Below are positions 37,250 to 46,407 of a stretch of 64,000 nucleotides of DNA, piece after piece. Origin of the DNA: Flammeovirgaceae bacterium UBA7330 (GTDB lineage: Bacteria; Bacteroidota; Bacteroidia; Cytophagales; Cyclobacteriaceae); contig DKPQ01000010.1 in assembly GCA_002471275.1 (NCBI GenBank), positions 62,001 through 126,000 of the forward strand, read 5' to 3'. Numbering within the stretch: the stretch's first letter is position 1; each line of letters opens with the position of its first letter. The position numbers and the translations under genes were made by a program. The notes under the pieces are model-generated. The model did no database searches. It was not told the DNA's origin and worked only from the letters and a program-made list of their open reading frames with translations.

Positions 37250-37355
37250 AAGTTGCCTGGTGATTGAATACTATTTTGGTATAAAACTGTTATTTACAAT
37301 ATTACAATAACAATCTAAAAAGTAGAAACCATTATAAAATTGAGTAACAATTAAC

Positions 37356-37380
37356 CAGGAAAATCATTCACTTTTTCCTG
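37356..37380 (-). terminator. Hairpin over the stop codon of the small glycine-zipper gene
   Basis: CAGGAAAA (37356-37363) and TTTTCCTG (37373-37380) form an 8-bp stem with a 9-base loop that contains the stop codon at 37368-37370. There is no long T-run, so it may be a weak terminator or an RNA-stabilising hairpin. Confidence 0.3.
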
Positions 37381-37529
37381 AAAAACCTGTCCTTTCCGAG
37401 ACCAAATATTAATCCCATGGCAATCCCAAGAGACAACCACATGGATAGATTGTCTGTAGCTACGCCAACTGCGCAACCAATCCCAACTCCAAAGGCGATT
37501 CCCAATCCCAGATTTTTCCTGTTGTTCAA
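37368..37529 (-). CDS. Small glycine-zipper membrane protein
   Basis: A 53-residue frame beginning at TTG 37529 reads MNNRKNLGLGIAFGVGIG and continues CAVGVATDNLSMWLSLGIA with a basic KDRFFRKK end. It holds two G-x-x-x-G-rich hydrophobic segments split by a T-D-N-L turn. Short proteins with this N-N-R/K-K-N-L-G-L-G-I-A opening recur in bacteria and are annotated as glycine zipper family. It lies 6 bases after the stop of the membrane protein gene at 37536, on the same strand, so coupling is likely. The codon pattern and the clean domain make it credible despite its size and TTG start. Confidence 0.6.
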   Translation of the reverse strand: MNNRKNLGLGIAFGVGIGCAVGVATDNLSMWLSLGIAMGLIFGLGKDRFFRKK

Positions 37530-37535
37530 GACCGG

Positions 37536-37952
37536 CTATTTGAAGAAGATCACAGCGCAGACCACAATGGCGATACCTGTAAGCAATGCGATGGGACCGA
37601 GGACAGGTATAGCTTTCATTTGAGAGGAATCACCCTTTCTGGCCTTTTTCGCTTTGGAACTGATAATTCCAATTAAAGCACCTAAAACAAGAAACAGTAT
37701 GAGTTTTATGATAAGAATTGGTGACGACCCAAGGATAGACCAGTAAGGGGTCATCAGGTAGCCGCCAGAGATAAACAACAACCCTAATCCAATGTGACCC
37801 ATGGTGCTAATAGAAAAAGCATTCATGATAAAGTTTTTGCCCGCCTCCGGCTCCATTTTGGCAGATGCCCTTCCTAAGAAGAAGAAGGCAAAACTTGTTC
37901 CCAGCCCCATGGCTAATCCGATGAAATGAAGAATGAGCATTATTTCTCTCAT
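37536..37952 (-). CDS. Four-helix integral membrane protein
   Basis: From ATG 37952 the product is about 138 residues with four hydrophobic segments: IMLILHFIGLAMGLGTSFAF, a second around MGHIGLGLLFISGGYL, a third LIIKLILFLVLGALIGII, and a C-terminal IALLTGIAIVVCAVIF. Charged KAKKARKGD lies between helices 3 and 4. The first helix with its early His resembles small DUF2269/CopD-like membrane proteins, but I cannot confirm the family. The longer start at 37991 would add a basic leader that is not needed. It is followed closely by the glycine-zipper gene. Confidence 0.7.
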   Translation of the reverse strand: MREIMLILHFIGLAMGLGTSFAFFFLGRASAKMEPEAGKNFIMNAFSISTMGHIGLGLLFISGGYLMTPYWSILGSSPILIIKLILFLVLGALIGIISSKAKKARKGDSSQMKAIPVLGPIALLTGIAIVVCAVIFFK

Positions 37953-38024
37953 GGCATAGTTATTTATTGATCTACGGCGAAGATAGGCCAATATTTTGAT
38001 TTGTTTGAGAGAACATTTGGATGC

Positions 38025-38627
38025 TTACTTCATAATAAGATCACCCATTTTTTGGTGAAACTGGTTCATGGCTTTTTGATGAAAAAAAGGATATAGCAAC
38101 CTGTCTCTAATGAATGATGTTCCCTTATACCGGGTTTTGTGTATAATTATTGTCTTGTTTTCTCCATCGGCATGCATCTGTATCCACTGAGATCCTTCCG
38201 TTTTTCCTGTGTTCAAATAGCATAGTTTAATCAGCTTCTCCTGATCATTGACTTCATCTACCTCATGTGCAACCGCGATTTGAACACTTTTGATGATGTT
38301 GAGATTGACGAGGTAAACCTGACCTTTTGCAATTCCAGCAAATTGATCTTCAGTATGATAGACGTATTGATCTTCTGACCTGGAGTACATAAAAGCAAAC
38401 CTGATCATTTTGCTGTTCCAGCCTTTGGCAGGATGAATGGTTTTATAAGCATCCCACACTTCACTCAAAGGAGCATTGATGGCATAGGATGTCTCATGCT
38501 TTAAATATTCATCCTCCAGGCCGTTAAAGCATACGGGTCTTAGGTCTCCCGGACCTTCGATTTTAGCATCCCGAAATAGCTTCTCTATGCTTGGATAGAC
38601 AACTTTAGAATAGTCTGGCTTACTCAA
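38025..38627 (-). CDS. Conserved protein, probable SRPBCC (START-like) fold
   Basis: The 200-residue soluble protein has the order expected of a START/SRPBCC domain: INAPLSEVWDAY after an N-terminal strand, a run of strands (QYVYHTEDQFAG, GQVYLVNLNI, IKLCYLNTGKTEGSQWIQM) and a long C-terminal helix (HQKAMNQFHQKMGDLIM). No catalytic motif is visible. It follows accC on the same strand after 9 bases and may be the last gene of the accBC transcript. I infer the fold from pattern only. Confidence 0.6.
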   Translation of the reverse strand: MSKPDYSKVVYPSIEKLFRDAKIEGPGDLRPVCFNGLEDEYLKHETSYAINAPLSEVWDAYKTIHPAKGWNSKMIRFAFMYSRSEDQYVYHTEDQFAGIAKGQVYLVNLNIIKSVQIAVAHEVDEVNDQEKLIKLCYLNTGKTEGSQWIQMHADGENKTIIIHKTRYKGTSFIRDRLLYPFFHQKAMNQFHQKMGDLIMK

Positions 38628-38636
38628 GGAATAAGC

Positions 38637-39980
38637 CTATAAGTCAGAGAAATCGAAATCATCCAGGAACTTCGTGGTGAATTTCCCTGACTTAAATATT
38701 TCGTTGTCCATCAGTTTCAGATGAAAAGGGATGGTAGTTTTCAATCCTTCTATGACCATTTCAGAAAGCGCCCTTTTCATCCTCACAATGACCTCTTCTC
38801 TTGACTGAGCAGACACGATCAGTTTTCCTATCATACTGTCATAATATGGAGGGATCACATATCCGGCATATACATGGCTATCCAGACGTACACCATGGCC
38901 ACCAGGCATGTGAAGGTTGGTAATCCTGCCAGGAGAAGGTCTGAAACCATGCGCTGGATCTTCAGCGTTGATCCTACATTCCATAGAATACAATTGAGGA
39001 TAGTAGTTCCTTCCGGAAATTTCTACACCTGCAGCCACCTTGATCTGTTCTTTGATCAGGTCATAGTCAGTGACTTCCTCAGTAATGGGATGCTCTACCT
39101 GGATCCGGGTGTTCATCTCCATGAAATAAAAATCTCCATGTTTATCTACCAGGAACTCTATGGTTCCGGCACCCTCATAGCCAATGGCTTCGGCTCCTTT
39201 GATGGCTGCCTGACCCATTTTTTCTCTCAGCTCCTGAGATACGATTGGTGAAGGAGTTTCTTCAACCAGCTTTTGATGTCTTCTTTGTATAGAACAATCC
39301 CTTTCTGAGAGGTGACAGGCTCTTCCTTTGCTGTCTCCAATAATCTGGATCTCAATGTGTCGGGGTTCTTCTACAAACTTTTCGAGGTATAGTCCATCAT
39401 TTCCGAAGGAGGCAGCTGCTTCCTGTCTGGCATCGTCCCAGGCTTTTTTAAATTGGCTGGGTTCGTTGACAAGACGCATACCTTTGCCACCACCACCGGC
39501 AGTAGCTTTGAGGATTACAGGATAGCCAACTTCTTTAGCAAGGCCTAACCCCTGATCAATGTCTTTTAATAATCCTTCTGATCCAGGAATGGTTGGTACA
39601 CCTGCCTTTTTCATGGTGTCTTTGGCTGTTGCCTTATCACCCATGGAATTGATCATATCGGCACTTGCACCGATAAACTTAATGCCATATTCTTCACAAA
39701 CTTTTGAGAATTCAGCATTTTCCGACAGGAAACCATATCCAGGATGGATCGCATCAGCATTGGTGATCTCAGCCGCAGAAATGATTTGAGGAATTTTCAG
39801 GTATGAAAGTTTACTTTGAGGAGGTCCAATACACACTGCTTCGTCAGCAAATCGAACATGAAGACTGTCTCTGTCGGCTGTAGAGTAAACGGCCACAGTC
39901 TTTATTCCCATTTCTTTACAAGTCCTGATGACTCGTAGAGCGATTTCTCCTCTATTGGCGATCAGTATTTTTTTAAACAC
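38637..39980 (-). CDS. accC: Acetyl-CoA carboxylase, biotin carboxylase subunit
   Basis: The 447-residue enzyme carboxylates the biotin of AccB with ATP and bicarbonate, the first half of malonyl-CoA synthesis. Family blocks are present: KILIANRGEIALRVIR, the ATP-grasp loop TAGGGGKGMR, and FMEMNTRIQVEHP with the metal and bicarbonate residues. HLSERDCSIQRRHQK is also present. Length matches E. coli AccC (449). It starts 11 bases after accB. The carboxyltransferase genes (accA, accD) are not in the window. Confidence 0.97.
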   Translation of the reverse strand: MFKKILIANRGEIALRVIRTCKEMGIKTVAVYSTADRDSLHVRFADEAVCIGPPQSKLSYLKIPQIISAAEITNADAIHPGYGFLSENAEFSKVCEEYGIKFIGASADMINSMGDKATAKDTMKKAGVPTIPGSEGLLKDIDQGLGLAKEVGYPVILKATAGGGGKGMRLVNEPSQFKKAWDDARQEAAASFGNDGLYLEKFVEEPRHIEIQIIGDSKGRACHLSERDCSIQRRHQKLVEETPSPIVSQELREKMGQAAIKGAEAIGYEGAGTIEFLVDKHGDFYFMEMNTRIQVEHPITEEVTDYDLIKEQIKVAAGVEISGRNYYPQLYSMECRINAEDPAHGFRPSPGRITNLHMPGGHGVRLDSHVYAGYVIPPYYDSMIGKLIVSAQSREEVIVRMKRALSEMVIEGLKTTIPFHLKLMDNEIFKSGKFTTKFLDDFDFSDL

Positions 39981-39991
39981 AGACTAGGGGG

Positions 39992-40456
39992 TTAAGATGG
40001 ATCGATTAAAAACAAAGGCTGATCAAATTCTACTGGTTCTGCATCATCTACCAGTATCTTGATGATCTTACCAGATACTTCAGATTCCACTTCATTAAAT
40101 AATTTCATTGCTTCTATGATACAAACGGTATCACCAGGTTTCACCACGTCTCCTACCTTCACGAATGGTGCGGTCTCCGGATTTGGAGACTTATAAAATG
40201 TACCAATCATTGGAGATTTGATGGCAATAGCATTTGAATTAGCTGCTTCGGCCGCTTTTTTAGGAGCTGCTTCAGCAGGACCAGGTAATGCTGGGGCAGG
40301 GGCAGAAGCTACTTGTGGCATCGCAACAGATCCGGCTGTAATGATATTTTGAGATCTTTTCACCTTGAGCTTTACCTCAGAAGTTTCGATGTTGACTTCT
40401 TCCAGTCCTGACTCTGAGATGAAATCGATAAGTTCTTTAATTTCTTTTGCTTTCAT
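39992..40456 (-). CDS. accB: Biotin carboxyl carrier protein of acetyl-CoA carboxylase
   Basis: This 154-residue protein carries a C-terminal biotinyl domain (about residues 78-153) with the biotinylated K118 in EAMKL. It is preceded by an Ala/Pro-rich flexible linker (ASAPAPALPGPAEAAPKKAA). The N-terminal 35 residues (MKAKEIKELIDFI) form the usual dimer or contact segment. BirA attaches biotin to K118, which then carries CO2 between AccC and the carboxyltransferase. It is in an operon with efp upstream and accC downstream. Confidence 0.96.
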   Translation of the reverse strand: MKAKEIKELIDFISESGLEEVNIETSEVKLKVKRSQNIITAGSVAMPQVASAPAPALPGPAEAAPKKAAEAANSNAIAIKSPMIGTFYKSPNPETAPFVKVGDVVKPGDTVCIIEAMKLFNEVESEVSGKIIKILVDDAEPVEFDQPLFLIDPS

Positions 40457-40632
40457 GTGTTGAATGTCAATTTTACTTTGGACATATGTCTTGCCAATGG
40501 CAAACTGGGTAAGTCCTTGTCATTTGAATAATAATAGGAATCCCTTTCCAGGCCTTCAAAGCTAAACAGGGATGGTCAGATTTCAGACATTTAATGTATA
40601 AGGTTTTTGGGCTTCTATAAAATTAAGTAAAA

Positions 40633-41196
40633 TTATTTTACTCGCTCTACATAAGCTCCGGTGGTTGTGTCCACCTTGATCACCTCGTCCTGGTTAATGA
40701 ATAATGGTACCTGAACTTTGGCACCTGTCTCCACTTCTGCTGGTTTTAATGTATTTGTCGCGGTATCACCCTTAAGACCGGGTTCTGTATAAGTTACCGT
40801 TAAAACCACATGTTGTGGTAGCTCGCAGCCCAATACACGTTCTTGCTCAGCATGAAACAGTATTTCAACATTTTGACCGTCTTTTAAGAATTGGGGAGCA
40901 TTGATAAGATTCTCTTCGATAGGAATCTGTTCAAAAGTGTTGCTATCCATAAAGTGATAGCCCATGTCATCTTTATAGAGGAATTGATAGTCTCTTCTCT
41001 CTACCCGAGCTGTGTTTACTTTGTGACCTGCTGAAAATGTATTATCAATTACTTTTCCAGTGGTAAGGCTTTTTAGCTTCGTTCTGACGAAAGCCGGACC
41101 TTTACCCGGTTTTACATGTTGGAATTCTACGATAGCAAACAGGTCGTGATTAAACTCTATAACCAACCCATTCCTAAAATCAGCAGTAGTAGCCAT
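40633..41196 (-). CDS. efp: Elongation factor P
   Basis: This 187-residue protein has three OB-like domains. The KOW-like N-terminal domain has loop-tip K32 in PGKGPAFVRTKL, the residue that reaches the peptidyl-transferase centre and is modified in some species. The C-terminal domain ends in a strand with TGAYVERVK. It rescues ribosomes stalled at polyproline. It lies 16 bases after fabH and 176 bases before accB, which may carry a second promoter. The epmAB modification genes are not in the window. Confidence 0.97.
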   Translation of the reverse strand: MATTADFRNGLVIEFNHDLFAIVEFQHVKPGKGPAFVRTKLKSLTTGKVIDNTFSAGHKVNTARVERRDYQFLYKDDMGYHFMDSNTFEQIPIEENLINAPQFLKDGQNVEILFHAEQERVLGCELPQHVVLTVTYTEPGLKGDTATNTLKPAEVETGAKVQVPLFINQDEVIKVDTTTGAYVERVK

Positions 41197-41212
41197 TTGG
41201 TATTGAAATTAA

Positions 41213-42211
41213 TTATTTTGAATCATAAGCCCATCTCACCCAGGAGGCTCCCCAGGTAAATCCACCACCAAAGGCGGCCAGCACCAGGTTATCACCTCTT
41301 TTCAATTGAGATTCATAATCCCAAAGACACAGCGGCAAAGTACCTGCAGTGGTATTCCCATATTTTTCGATGTTCATCATCACCTTATCTTCTCCTATGC
41401 CCATTCTGTTGGCTGTGGCATCAATGATCCGCTTGTTGGCTTGATGAGGTACCAAAAATCGAATATCCTCGGAAGTAAGGTTATTTCTTTCCATGATCTC
41501 GGCGGCCACACCGGCCATGTTGGTCACGGCAAACTTAAATACCGTAGAGCCTTCCTGATAGGCGAAGTGTTCCCGGTTGGTAACCGTTTCAATGGTAGCA
41601 GGCTTTGAGCTTCCTCCTGCTTTCATGTGAAGATATGGAGCTCCCGAACCATCTGATTTGAGGATGGAGTCCATTACGCCTACTTCATCTTCTTTGGGTA
41701 CAGGCTCAAGCAATACCGCTCCACCGCCATCACCAAATATGATGCATGTAGTACGATCAGTGTAGTCGATAATAGCAGACATCTTGTCTGCTCCTATAAC
41801 GATTACCTTTTTATAGATACCTGATTCGATATATCGTGCGCCGGTATCCATTCCAAAGAGGAATCCTGAGCAAGCCGCACTTAAATCATACCCGAAAGCA
41901 TTTTTAGCTCCTACCTTATCAGCAATGATATTTGCTGTGGCCGGAAAGGGCATGTCGGGCGTGACTGTTGCACAAATGATCAGGTCAATTTCTTCAGGGT
42001 CTGTTCCCGTTTTCTCAAGTAGACCGTTCACAGAATTGATCCCAATAACGGATGTCCCCTGATTGTCTCCTTTGAGGATTCTTCTTTCCTTAATTCCGGT
42101 TCGAGAGGTGATCCACTCGTCGGAAGTTTCGACCATGGTTTCTAACTCCTGATTTGTTAGAATATAATCAGGTACGTAACCATGTACACCAGTGATAGCT
42201 GCTCTGATCAT
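41213..42211 (-). CDS. fabH: Beta-ketoacyl-ACP synthase III
   Basis: The 332-residue enzyme starts fatty-acid synthesis by condensing acetyl-CoA (or a branched starter) with malonyl-ACP. The catalytic triad is visible: C114 (SAACSGF), H256 (VPHQANKRI) and N286 (YGNTTAG). GDGGGAVLLEP is also present. It follows rpmF by 18 bases and precedes efp. The usual plsX between rpmF and fabH is absent. Confidence 0.96.
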   Translation of the reverse strand: MIRAAITGVHGYVPDYILTNQELETMVETSDEWITSRTGIKERRILKGDNQGTSVIGINSVNGLLEKTGTDPEEIDLIICATVTPDMPFPATANIIADKVGAKNAFGYDLSAACSGFLFGMDTGARYIESGIYKKVIVIGADKMSAIIDYTDRTTCIIFGDGGGAVLLEPVPKEDEVGVMDSILKSDGSGAPYLHMKAGGSSKPATIETVTNREHFAYQEGSTVFKFAVTNMAGVAAEIMERNNLTSEDIRFLVPHQANKRIIDATANRMGIGEDKVMMNIEKYGNTTAGTLPLCLWDYESQLKRGDNLVLAAFGGGFTWGASWVRWAYDSK

Positions 42212-42229
42212 GCTGAAGTATTCGGACCC

Positions 42230-42421
42230 TTAGGCCAGGACTTCTTTTTCCATTACCACTTTGCCTTTGTAGTAAAGCTTGCCTTCATGCCAAAATGCCC
42301 TGTGAGGTAGATGTGCTTCACCAGTAGTCTGGCAGATCACATAATTCCTTGGAGTGGCTTTGTAATGAGTCCTTCTTTTATCCCTTCTGGTTTTTGATTG
42401 TTTGCGTTTAGGATGAGCCAT
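42230..42421 (-). CDS. rpmF: 50S ribosomal protein L32
   Basis: This 63-residue basic protein has the L32 start MAHPKRKQSKTRRDKRR and the conserved HYKATP block. The ICQTTGEAHLPHRAF segment aligns with the family's zinc-ribbon region, but with a single Cys, so it is probably the zinc-free (C-) form. It lies between DUF177 and fabH, the normal order in many bacteria, with 15 bases to DUF177. Confidence 0.96.
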   Translation of the reverse strand: MAHPKRKQSKTRRDKRRTHYKATPRNYVICQTTGEAHLPHRAFWHEGKLYYKGKVVMEKEVLA

Positions 42422-42436
42422 TTTTTAACCTACTTT

Positions 42437-42964
42437 TTATTTGTCTTTTAATTTTTTGAGTGCCTCCCACCGGGGGTCAGCTACTTCTTCCGTTTTTTCT
42501 TCTTCCTCTGATATCTTTGTTGAATAAATCAAATCTGGTGTCTCCTGGCCTTCATACCGTGGATGAAGCTTTTTCATAGGGACGGCCAAACTGATAAATT
42601 CATAGATCAGACTGTCAATATATATACTTGGTGTATCCTTTCTGATGATCGTATATTCTTCATGACTATCATCATCTACTTCACCAAACTTAATAATATA
42701 GTCTTCTTCTATATTCATCGGGTAGCTATAGCTATCAAGGCTTCTGTCACAAGTAAGTTCTACCTCAACAGCCATCGAAAAATGAAGTGTCATCATTGTT
42801 TCCGATTTCTGCATCAGGAGCTTACAATTTCCTTTTCCTCGGGTGAGTACACTATTTTCCGTCATGGATAATAATGCATCGTCGATCGCAAATTCAAACT
42901 CATGGAGCTGATTGCTCAGGTTGAAAATATCGATCTGATACTCACGTCTTCCCTTGGTTAGCAT
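42437..42964 (-). CDS. DUF177 (YceD-like) protein
   Basis: The 175-residue protein is the DUF177/YceD type always found before rpmF; relatives are needed for 23S rRNA accumulation in some bacteria. Seen here are GKGNCKLLMQKSE with a preserved Cys, VEVELTCDRSLDSYSYPM with a second Cys, and an acidic DDDSHEEY region. The C-terminal tail is WEALKKLKDK, a family hallmark. It is the first gene of the DUF177-rpmF-fabH-efp-accBC run. Confidence 0.93.
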   Translation of the reverse strand: MLTKGRREYQIDIFNLSNQLHEFEFAIDDALLSMTENSVLTRGKGNCKLLMQKSETMMTLHFSMAVEVELTCDRSLDSYSYPMNIEEDYIIKFGEVDDDSHEEYTIIRKDTPSIYIDSLIYEFISLAVPMKKLHPRYEGQETPDLIYSTKISEEEEKTEEVADPRWEALKKLKDK

Positions 42965-43200
42965 AGCTTACCTCCGCTCAAAGAACCGCAAATTTAGGGA
43001 ATATGTATGGATAAAAAAATAGTATGGTGCACTTTGATTTTTATGGTCCTGGGTTGTAGAAAATAAACTTGAGGATTGGTCTTAAATAAATTAAGCTTGA
43101 TCGATACGTAAAATTAATGTGGTGATGATTCAATAGAAATTACACTAAGTTTAGATTGTGAAAAGCGACTTTATGCGCGCCACCGCGTCTGAGCTGAAGA

Positions 43201-44217
43201 TCACTCCATCCTCCTCAAAATAACATCCTTGGCCAAAAACAATGCATTTCTCAAGGAAGTCTCATCAGCTACACCCTTGCCAGCCAAAGAAAATGCGGTA
43301 CCATGGTCGGGTGAGGTTCTCACAATCGGCAAGCCCGCCGTGTAGTTTACCCCCTCAGTAAAGGCAAATTGTTTAAATGGTGTTAGCCCCTGATCATGAT
43401 ACATCGCCAGAATGCCATCGTACTTTCTAATATCACCGGATCCAAAGAACCCATCTGCAGGAAAAGGACCAAATACCAAATGACCAGAGTCTTTGAACGA
43501 TTTAATGACCGGAAGTATCGTTTCAATCTCCTCACTCCCTAGCAAACCATTTTCGCCGGCATGAGGATTAAGCCCCATCACAGCCACCCTGGGCTTTTTG
43601 ATGCCAAAATCTTTTTTTAGGGTATCCAGAAGGATCTGCAGCTTCCTGGTAAGCTTCTCCTTTGTCAGGGCTGAAGATACTTCTTTCAAGGCAATATGTC
43701 CGGTGACCACGCCCACACGCAGGTGCTCACTCACCATCAACATCAGACTGTCTTCCATTTTACTCTCCTGAGTGAGGTACTCAGTATGTCCTGGAAAATT
43801 GAAATTGTCACTTTGTACTGTCTCCTTACTTATAGGGCAGGTCACAATACCCTGGATAGTCCCTTCTTTCAGGTCCTCAACTGCCTTCCTCAGAGATTTC
43901 ACTGCATACTGACCACTTTCTGGTGTGGATTTACCAGGCTGCACATTGATGGGGTCGTGTTTTAGGTCTAACAGATTGATTTTTCGGTTGTGGATATTAT
44001 TAGCGTGATGCGTTAAGTGATAATTGAAATGTTGTTTATTGAAGTGCTTTCTGTAAAAAGAAAAAATCCTGTTGTCAGCATAGATCACAGGGGTGATATA
44101 TTTCAATACCCTGGTATCTTCCAAAACTTTAATTATTATCTCTGGACCAATCCCATTATAATCCCCCACAGAAATTCCAATGACTACAGGGTTCTGTTTT
44201 TGTGAAGATTCCACCAT
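43201..44217 (-). CDS. pdxA: 4-hydroxythreonine-4-phosphate dehydrogenase
   Basis: From ATG 44217 (MVESSQKQ) the product is about 338 residues, the normal PdxA length; the start at 44256 would add a hydrophobic leader. PdxA oxidises 4-phosphohydroxy-threonine in vitamin B6 synthesis. Motifs are ISVGDYNGIGPEI, PISKETV, GLNPHAGENGLLG with a metal-site His, and MYHDQGLTPFK. It is divergent from rsmA, about 57 bases apart, so promoters face each other in 44218-44274. A PLP supply enzyme is compatible with the PLP enzyme at 30652, but no link is shown. Confidence 0.94.
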   Translation of the reverse strand: MVESSQKQNPVVIGISVGDYNGIGPEIIIKVLEDTRVLKYITPVIYADNRIFSFYRKHFNKQHFNYHLTHHANNIHNRKINLLDLKHDPINVQPGKSTPESGQYAVKSLRKAVEDLKEGTIQGIVTCPISKETVQSDNFNFPGHTEYLTQESKMEDSLMLMVSEHLRVGVVTGHIALKEVSSALTKEKLTRKLQILLDTLKKDFGIKKPRVAVMGLNPHAGENGLLGSEEIETILPVIKSFKDSGHLVFGPFPADGFFGSGDIRKYDGILAMYHDQGLTPFKQFAFTEGVNYTAGLPIVRTSPDHGTAFSLAGKGVADETSLRNALFLAKDVILRRME

Positions 44218-44274
44218 TTTTTTAATCACTTTTACAATCGCGAAGATATAAGTCATTCATTGAATAATACGGAC

Positions 44275-45048
44275 GTGAAAAGCGTAAGGCCAAAAAAATA
44301 CCTCGGACAGCATTTTCTTAAGGACGAAAATATTGCATTTAAGATCGTAGAAGCATTGCAAATGGATCATTGCAGCACTGTATTGGAGATTGGACCGGGT
44401 ACGGGTGTATTGACCAGACATCTCTTTGAACTGGAGCAAATTGACTTTTTTGCTTTGGATGTGGATGAAGAGTCCGTCAGTTATTTACAGGAGAACTACC
44501 CGGAGTATAAATCAAAGGTGTTGCTCGCTGACTTCCTGAAATTTCCTTTGGAGGATTTTGGCTCCAATATCGCTGTCATTGGAAATTTTCCTTACAATAT
44601 TTCTTCACAGATATTTTTTAGGATTTGGGACAATCATCACCGGATCGATGAGGTGGTATGTATGGTACAGAAAGAGGTTGCTCAGCGATTAGCCTCTAAA
44701 CCCGGAAACAAGACTTACGGCATTCTAAGCGTGCTTCTTCAGGCCTTTTATGATATTGAATATCTTTTTACTGTTCCACCGGGAGTTTTCAATCCACCTC
44801 CAAAAGTCCACTCTGCAGTGATACGCCTGAAACGGAATCAGACAAGGCAGTTAGCCTGCAATCACCTGGATTTTAAGAAAGTCGTTAAAACTGCTTTTGG
44901 AAAACGAAGAAAGACCTTGCGTAACGCACTAAAAGACCTAAATTTGGCTGCCCAAATCTCCAATGAAAAAGTGTTTGATCAGCGGGCAGAGCAACTTTCT
45001 GTCCCTGAGTTTGTTGAGCTTACGTTAAAGGTGTTTTCAAATGACTAA
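44275..45048 (+). CDS. rsmA: 16S rRNA (A1518/A1519) dimethyltransferase
   Basis: The product of about 257 residues is the KsgA/RsmA enzyme. It dimethylates two adenines of helix 45 in 16S rRNA during 30S maturation. Motifs are KKYLGQHFLKD at the start, SAM-binding VLEIGPGTGVLTRHL, and the catalytic GNFPYNIS (NLPY variant). I chose GTG 44275 (MKSVRPKKYLGQHFL) because family members begin close to this block; TTG 44260 would add five residues. mgtE overlaps its end by 8 bases. Confidence 0.95.
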   Translation: MKSVRPKKYLGQHFLKDENIAFKIVEALQMDHCSTVLEIGPGTGVLTRHLFELEQIDFFALDVDEESVSYLQENYPEYKSKVLLADFLKFPLEDFGSNIAVIGNFPYNISSQIFFRIWDNHHRIDEVVCMVQKEVAQRLASKPGNKTYGILSVLLQAFYDIEYLFTVPPGVFNPPPKVHSAVIRLKRNQTRQLACNHLDFKKVVKTAFGKRRKTLRNALKDLNLAAQISNEKVFDQRAEQLSVPEFVELTLKVFSND

Positions 45049-46405
45049 AACGATGGAATTTTCCCTTTCCAAAGAATATCTGGATCGATTTCAGCTGGCG
45101 CTGAACGAACGGGAAGATTCATTCATCAAAGAAAGTCTTGAGGGAGTCAATCCCGCCGACATCACTTCCTTATTGGATGAGTTCAATGCTGAAGAATGTA
45201 AGTATGTCTTCGACCTGCTACCTGTCGAGGTGGATGCGGCCATCCTTAATGGCCTGGACGAAGATGAACGGGAAAAATTCATCGAACATTTTACACCGGA
45301 GGAGCTTGCCGGTTACCTGGAATACCTCGACTCGGATGATGGAGCGGATATTTTGTATCAGATGCCTCTCAAACGTAGAGAAGAGGTCATCCGTCTGATA
45401 GAAAATGAGGAAAAGGCAGGGCATATTCTGGACCTGCTCAGGTATGATGAAGACGTTGCCGGGGGGTTGATGGCCAAAGAGCTTATCAAAGCCAATGTCA
45501 ACTGGACGGTTCAGCAGTGTATTGAAGAGATCAGGAAGCAGGCTGAAAATGTGCAAAAGATCTACTCCGTTTATGTCGTCGATGATAAAGATAAATTCCT
45601 TGGACGTGTCAGCTTGAAACGGATCATCCTGGCTGATGACAAAGTAAAGATTGGCGACCTGTATGATACCGATATCATTTCCGTGGAAACATCCATGGAT
45701 GAGGTGGAAGTAGCTACCATCATGGAAAAATATGACCTGGAAGCCGTTCCTGTTCTGAATGCAAGAGGCAAACTTGTCGGAAGGATCACCATCGACGACA
45801 TTGTAGATGTAATCAAGGAGCTGGCTGATGAGGAGCGACAGATTATGGCAGGTATCAGTGCAGACGTAGAAGAGGATGATACCGTCTGGAAACTCTCTAA
45901 GGCACGATTACCCTGGCTCACCATTGGAATGGCAGGTGGCCTGATTGGAGCCCAGTTTATGGGTTTGTTCAAGGGCGATATTGCCATTATTCCGGCGTTG
46001 GCATTTTTTATTCCCCTTATCACCGCCACAGGGGGTAATGTGGGGATTCAAAGTTCTTCTATCGTTGTGCAGAGTCTGGCCAACCCCAATGTTTTTGCAG
46101 AACGACTCTGGCGAAGAATGGTAAAAGTTTTATTTGTGGCTGTGGTGAACGGAGTGATACTGGCGCTTATGGTCTTTGGTGCAGTAATCCTGGTGAATAG
46201 AGATCAGTCTCTAGCACTCACAGTTTCTGCAGCTTTATTTAGTGTGGTACTTTTAGCCTCACTGATGGGTACAATTACCCCACTGGTACTCGATAAGTTT
46301 GGTATCAACCCAGCTTTAGCTTCGGGTCCATTTATCACCACAACGAACGATTTACTTGGTTTAGCCGTTTATTTCTCGGTGGCACATTTGTTGTACCAAT
46401 TATAA
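45041..46405 (+). CDS. mgtE: MgtE-type magnesium transporter
   Basis: The 454-residue protein has the standard MgtE order. The N-terminal helical sensor domain spans about residues 1-130, and two CBS domains span about residues 133-255 (VDDKDKFLGRVSLKR, AVPVLNARGKLVGRITIDDI). A linking helix and five membrane helices with TATGGNVGIQSSS (pore lining) follow. High Mg2+ closes the channel through the CBS dimer. It overlaps rsmA by 8 bases, with a second ATG at 45053 possible. Confidence 0.95.
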   Translation: MTKTMEFSLSKEYLDRFQLALNEREDSFIKESLEGVNPADITSLLDEFNAEECKYVFDLLPVEVDAAILNGLDEDEREKFIEHFTPEELAGYLEYLDSDDGADILYQMPLKRREEVIRLIENEEKAGHILDLLRYDEDVAGGLMAKELIKANVNWTVQQCIEEIRKQAENVQKIYSVYVVDDKDKFLGRVSLKRIILADDKVKIGDLYDTDIISVETSMDEVEVATIMEKYDLEAVPVLNARGKLVGRITIDDIVDVIKELADEERQIMAGISADVEEDDTVWKLSKARLPWLTIGMAGGLIGAQFMGLFKGDIAIIPALAFFIPLITATGGNVGIQSSSIVVQSLANPNVFAERLWRRMVKVLFVAVVNGVILALMVFGAVILVNRDQSLALTVSAALFSVVLLASLMGTITPLVLDKFGINPALASGPFITTTNDLLGLAVYFSVAHLLYQL

Positions 46406-46407
46406 AT

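Noticed and set aside
42965..43200. Possible gene between DUF177 and pdxA
   Set aside because: No frame with a start and coherent composition; AT-rich intergenic DNA, probably holding the DUF177 promoter and the pdxA 3' end.
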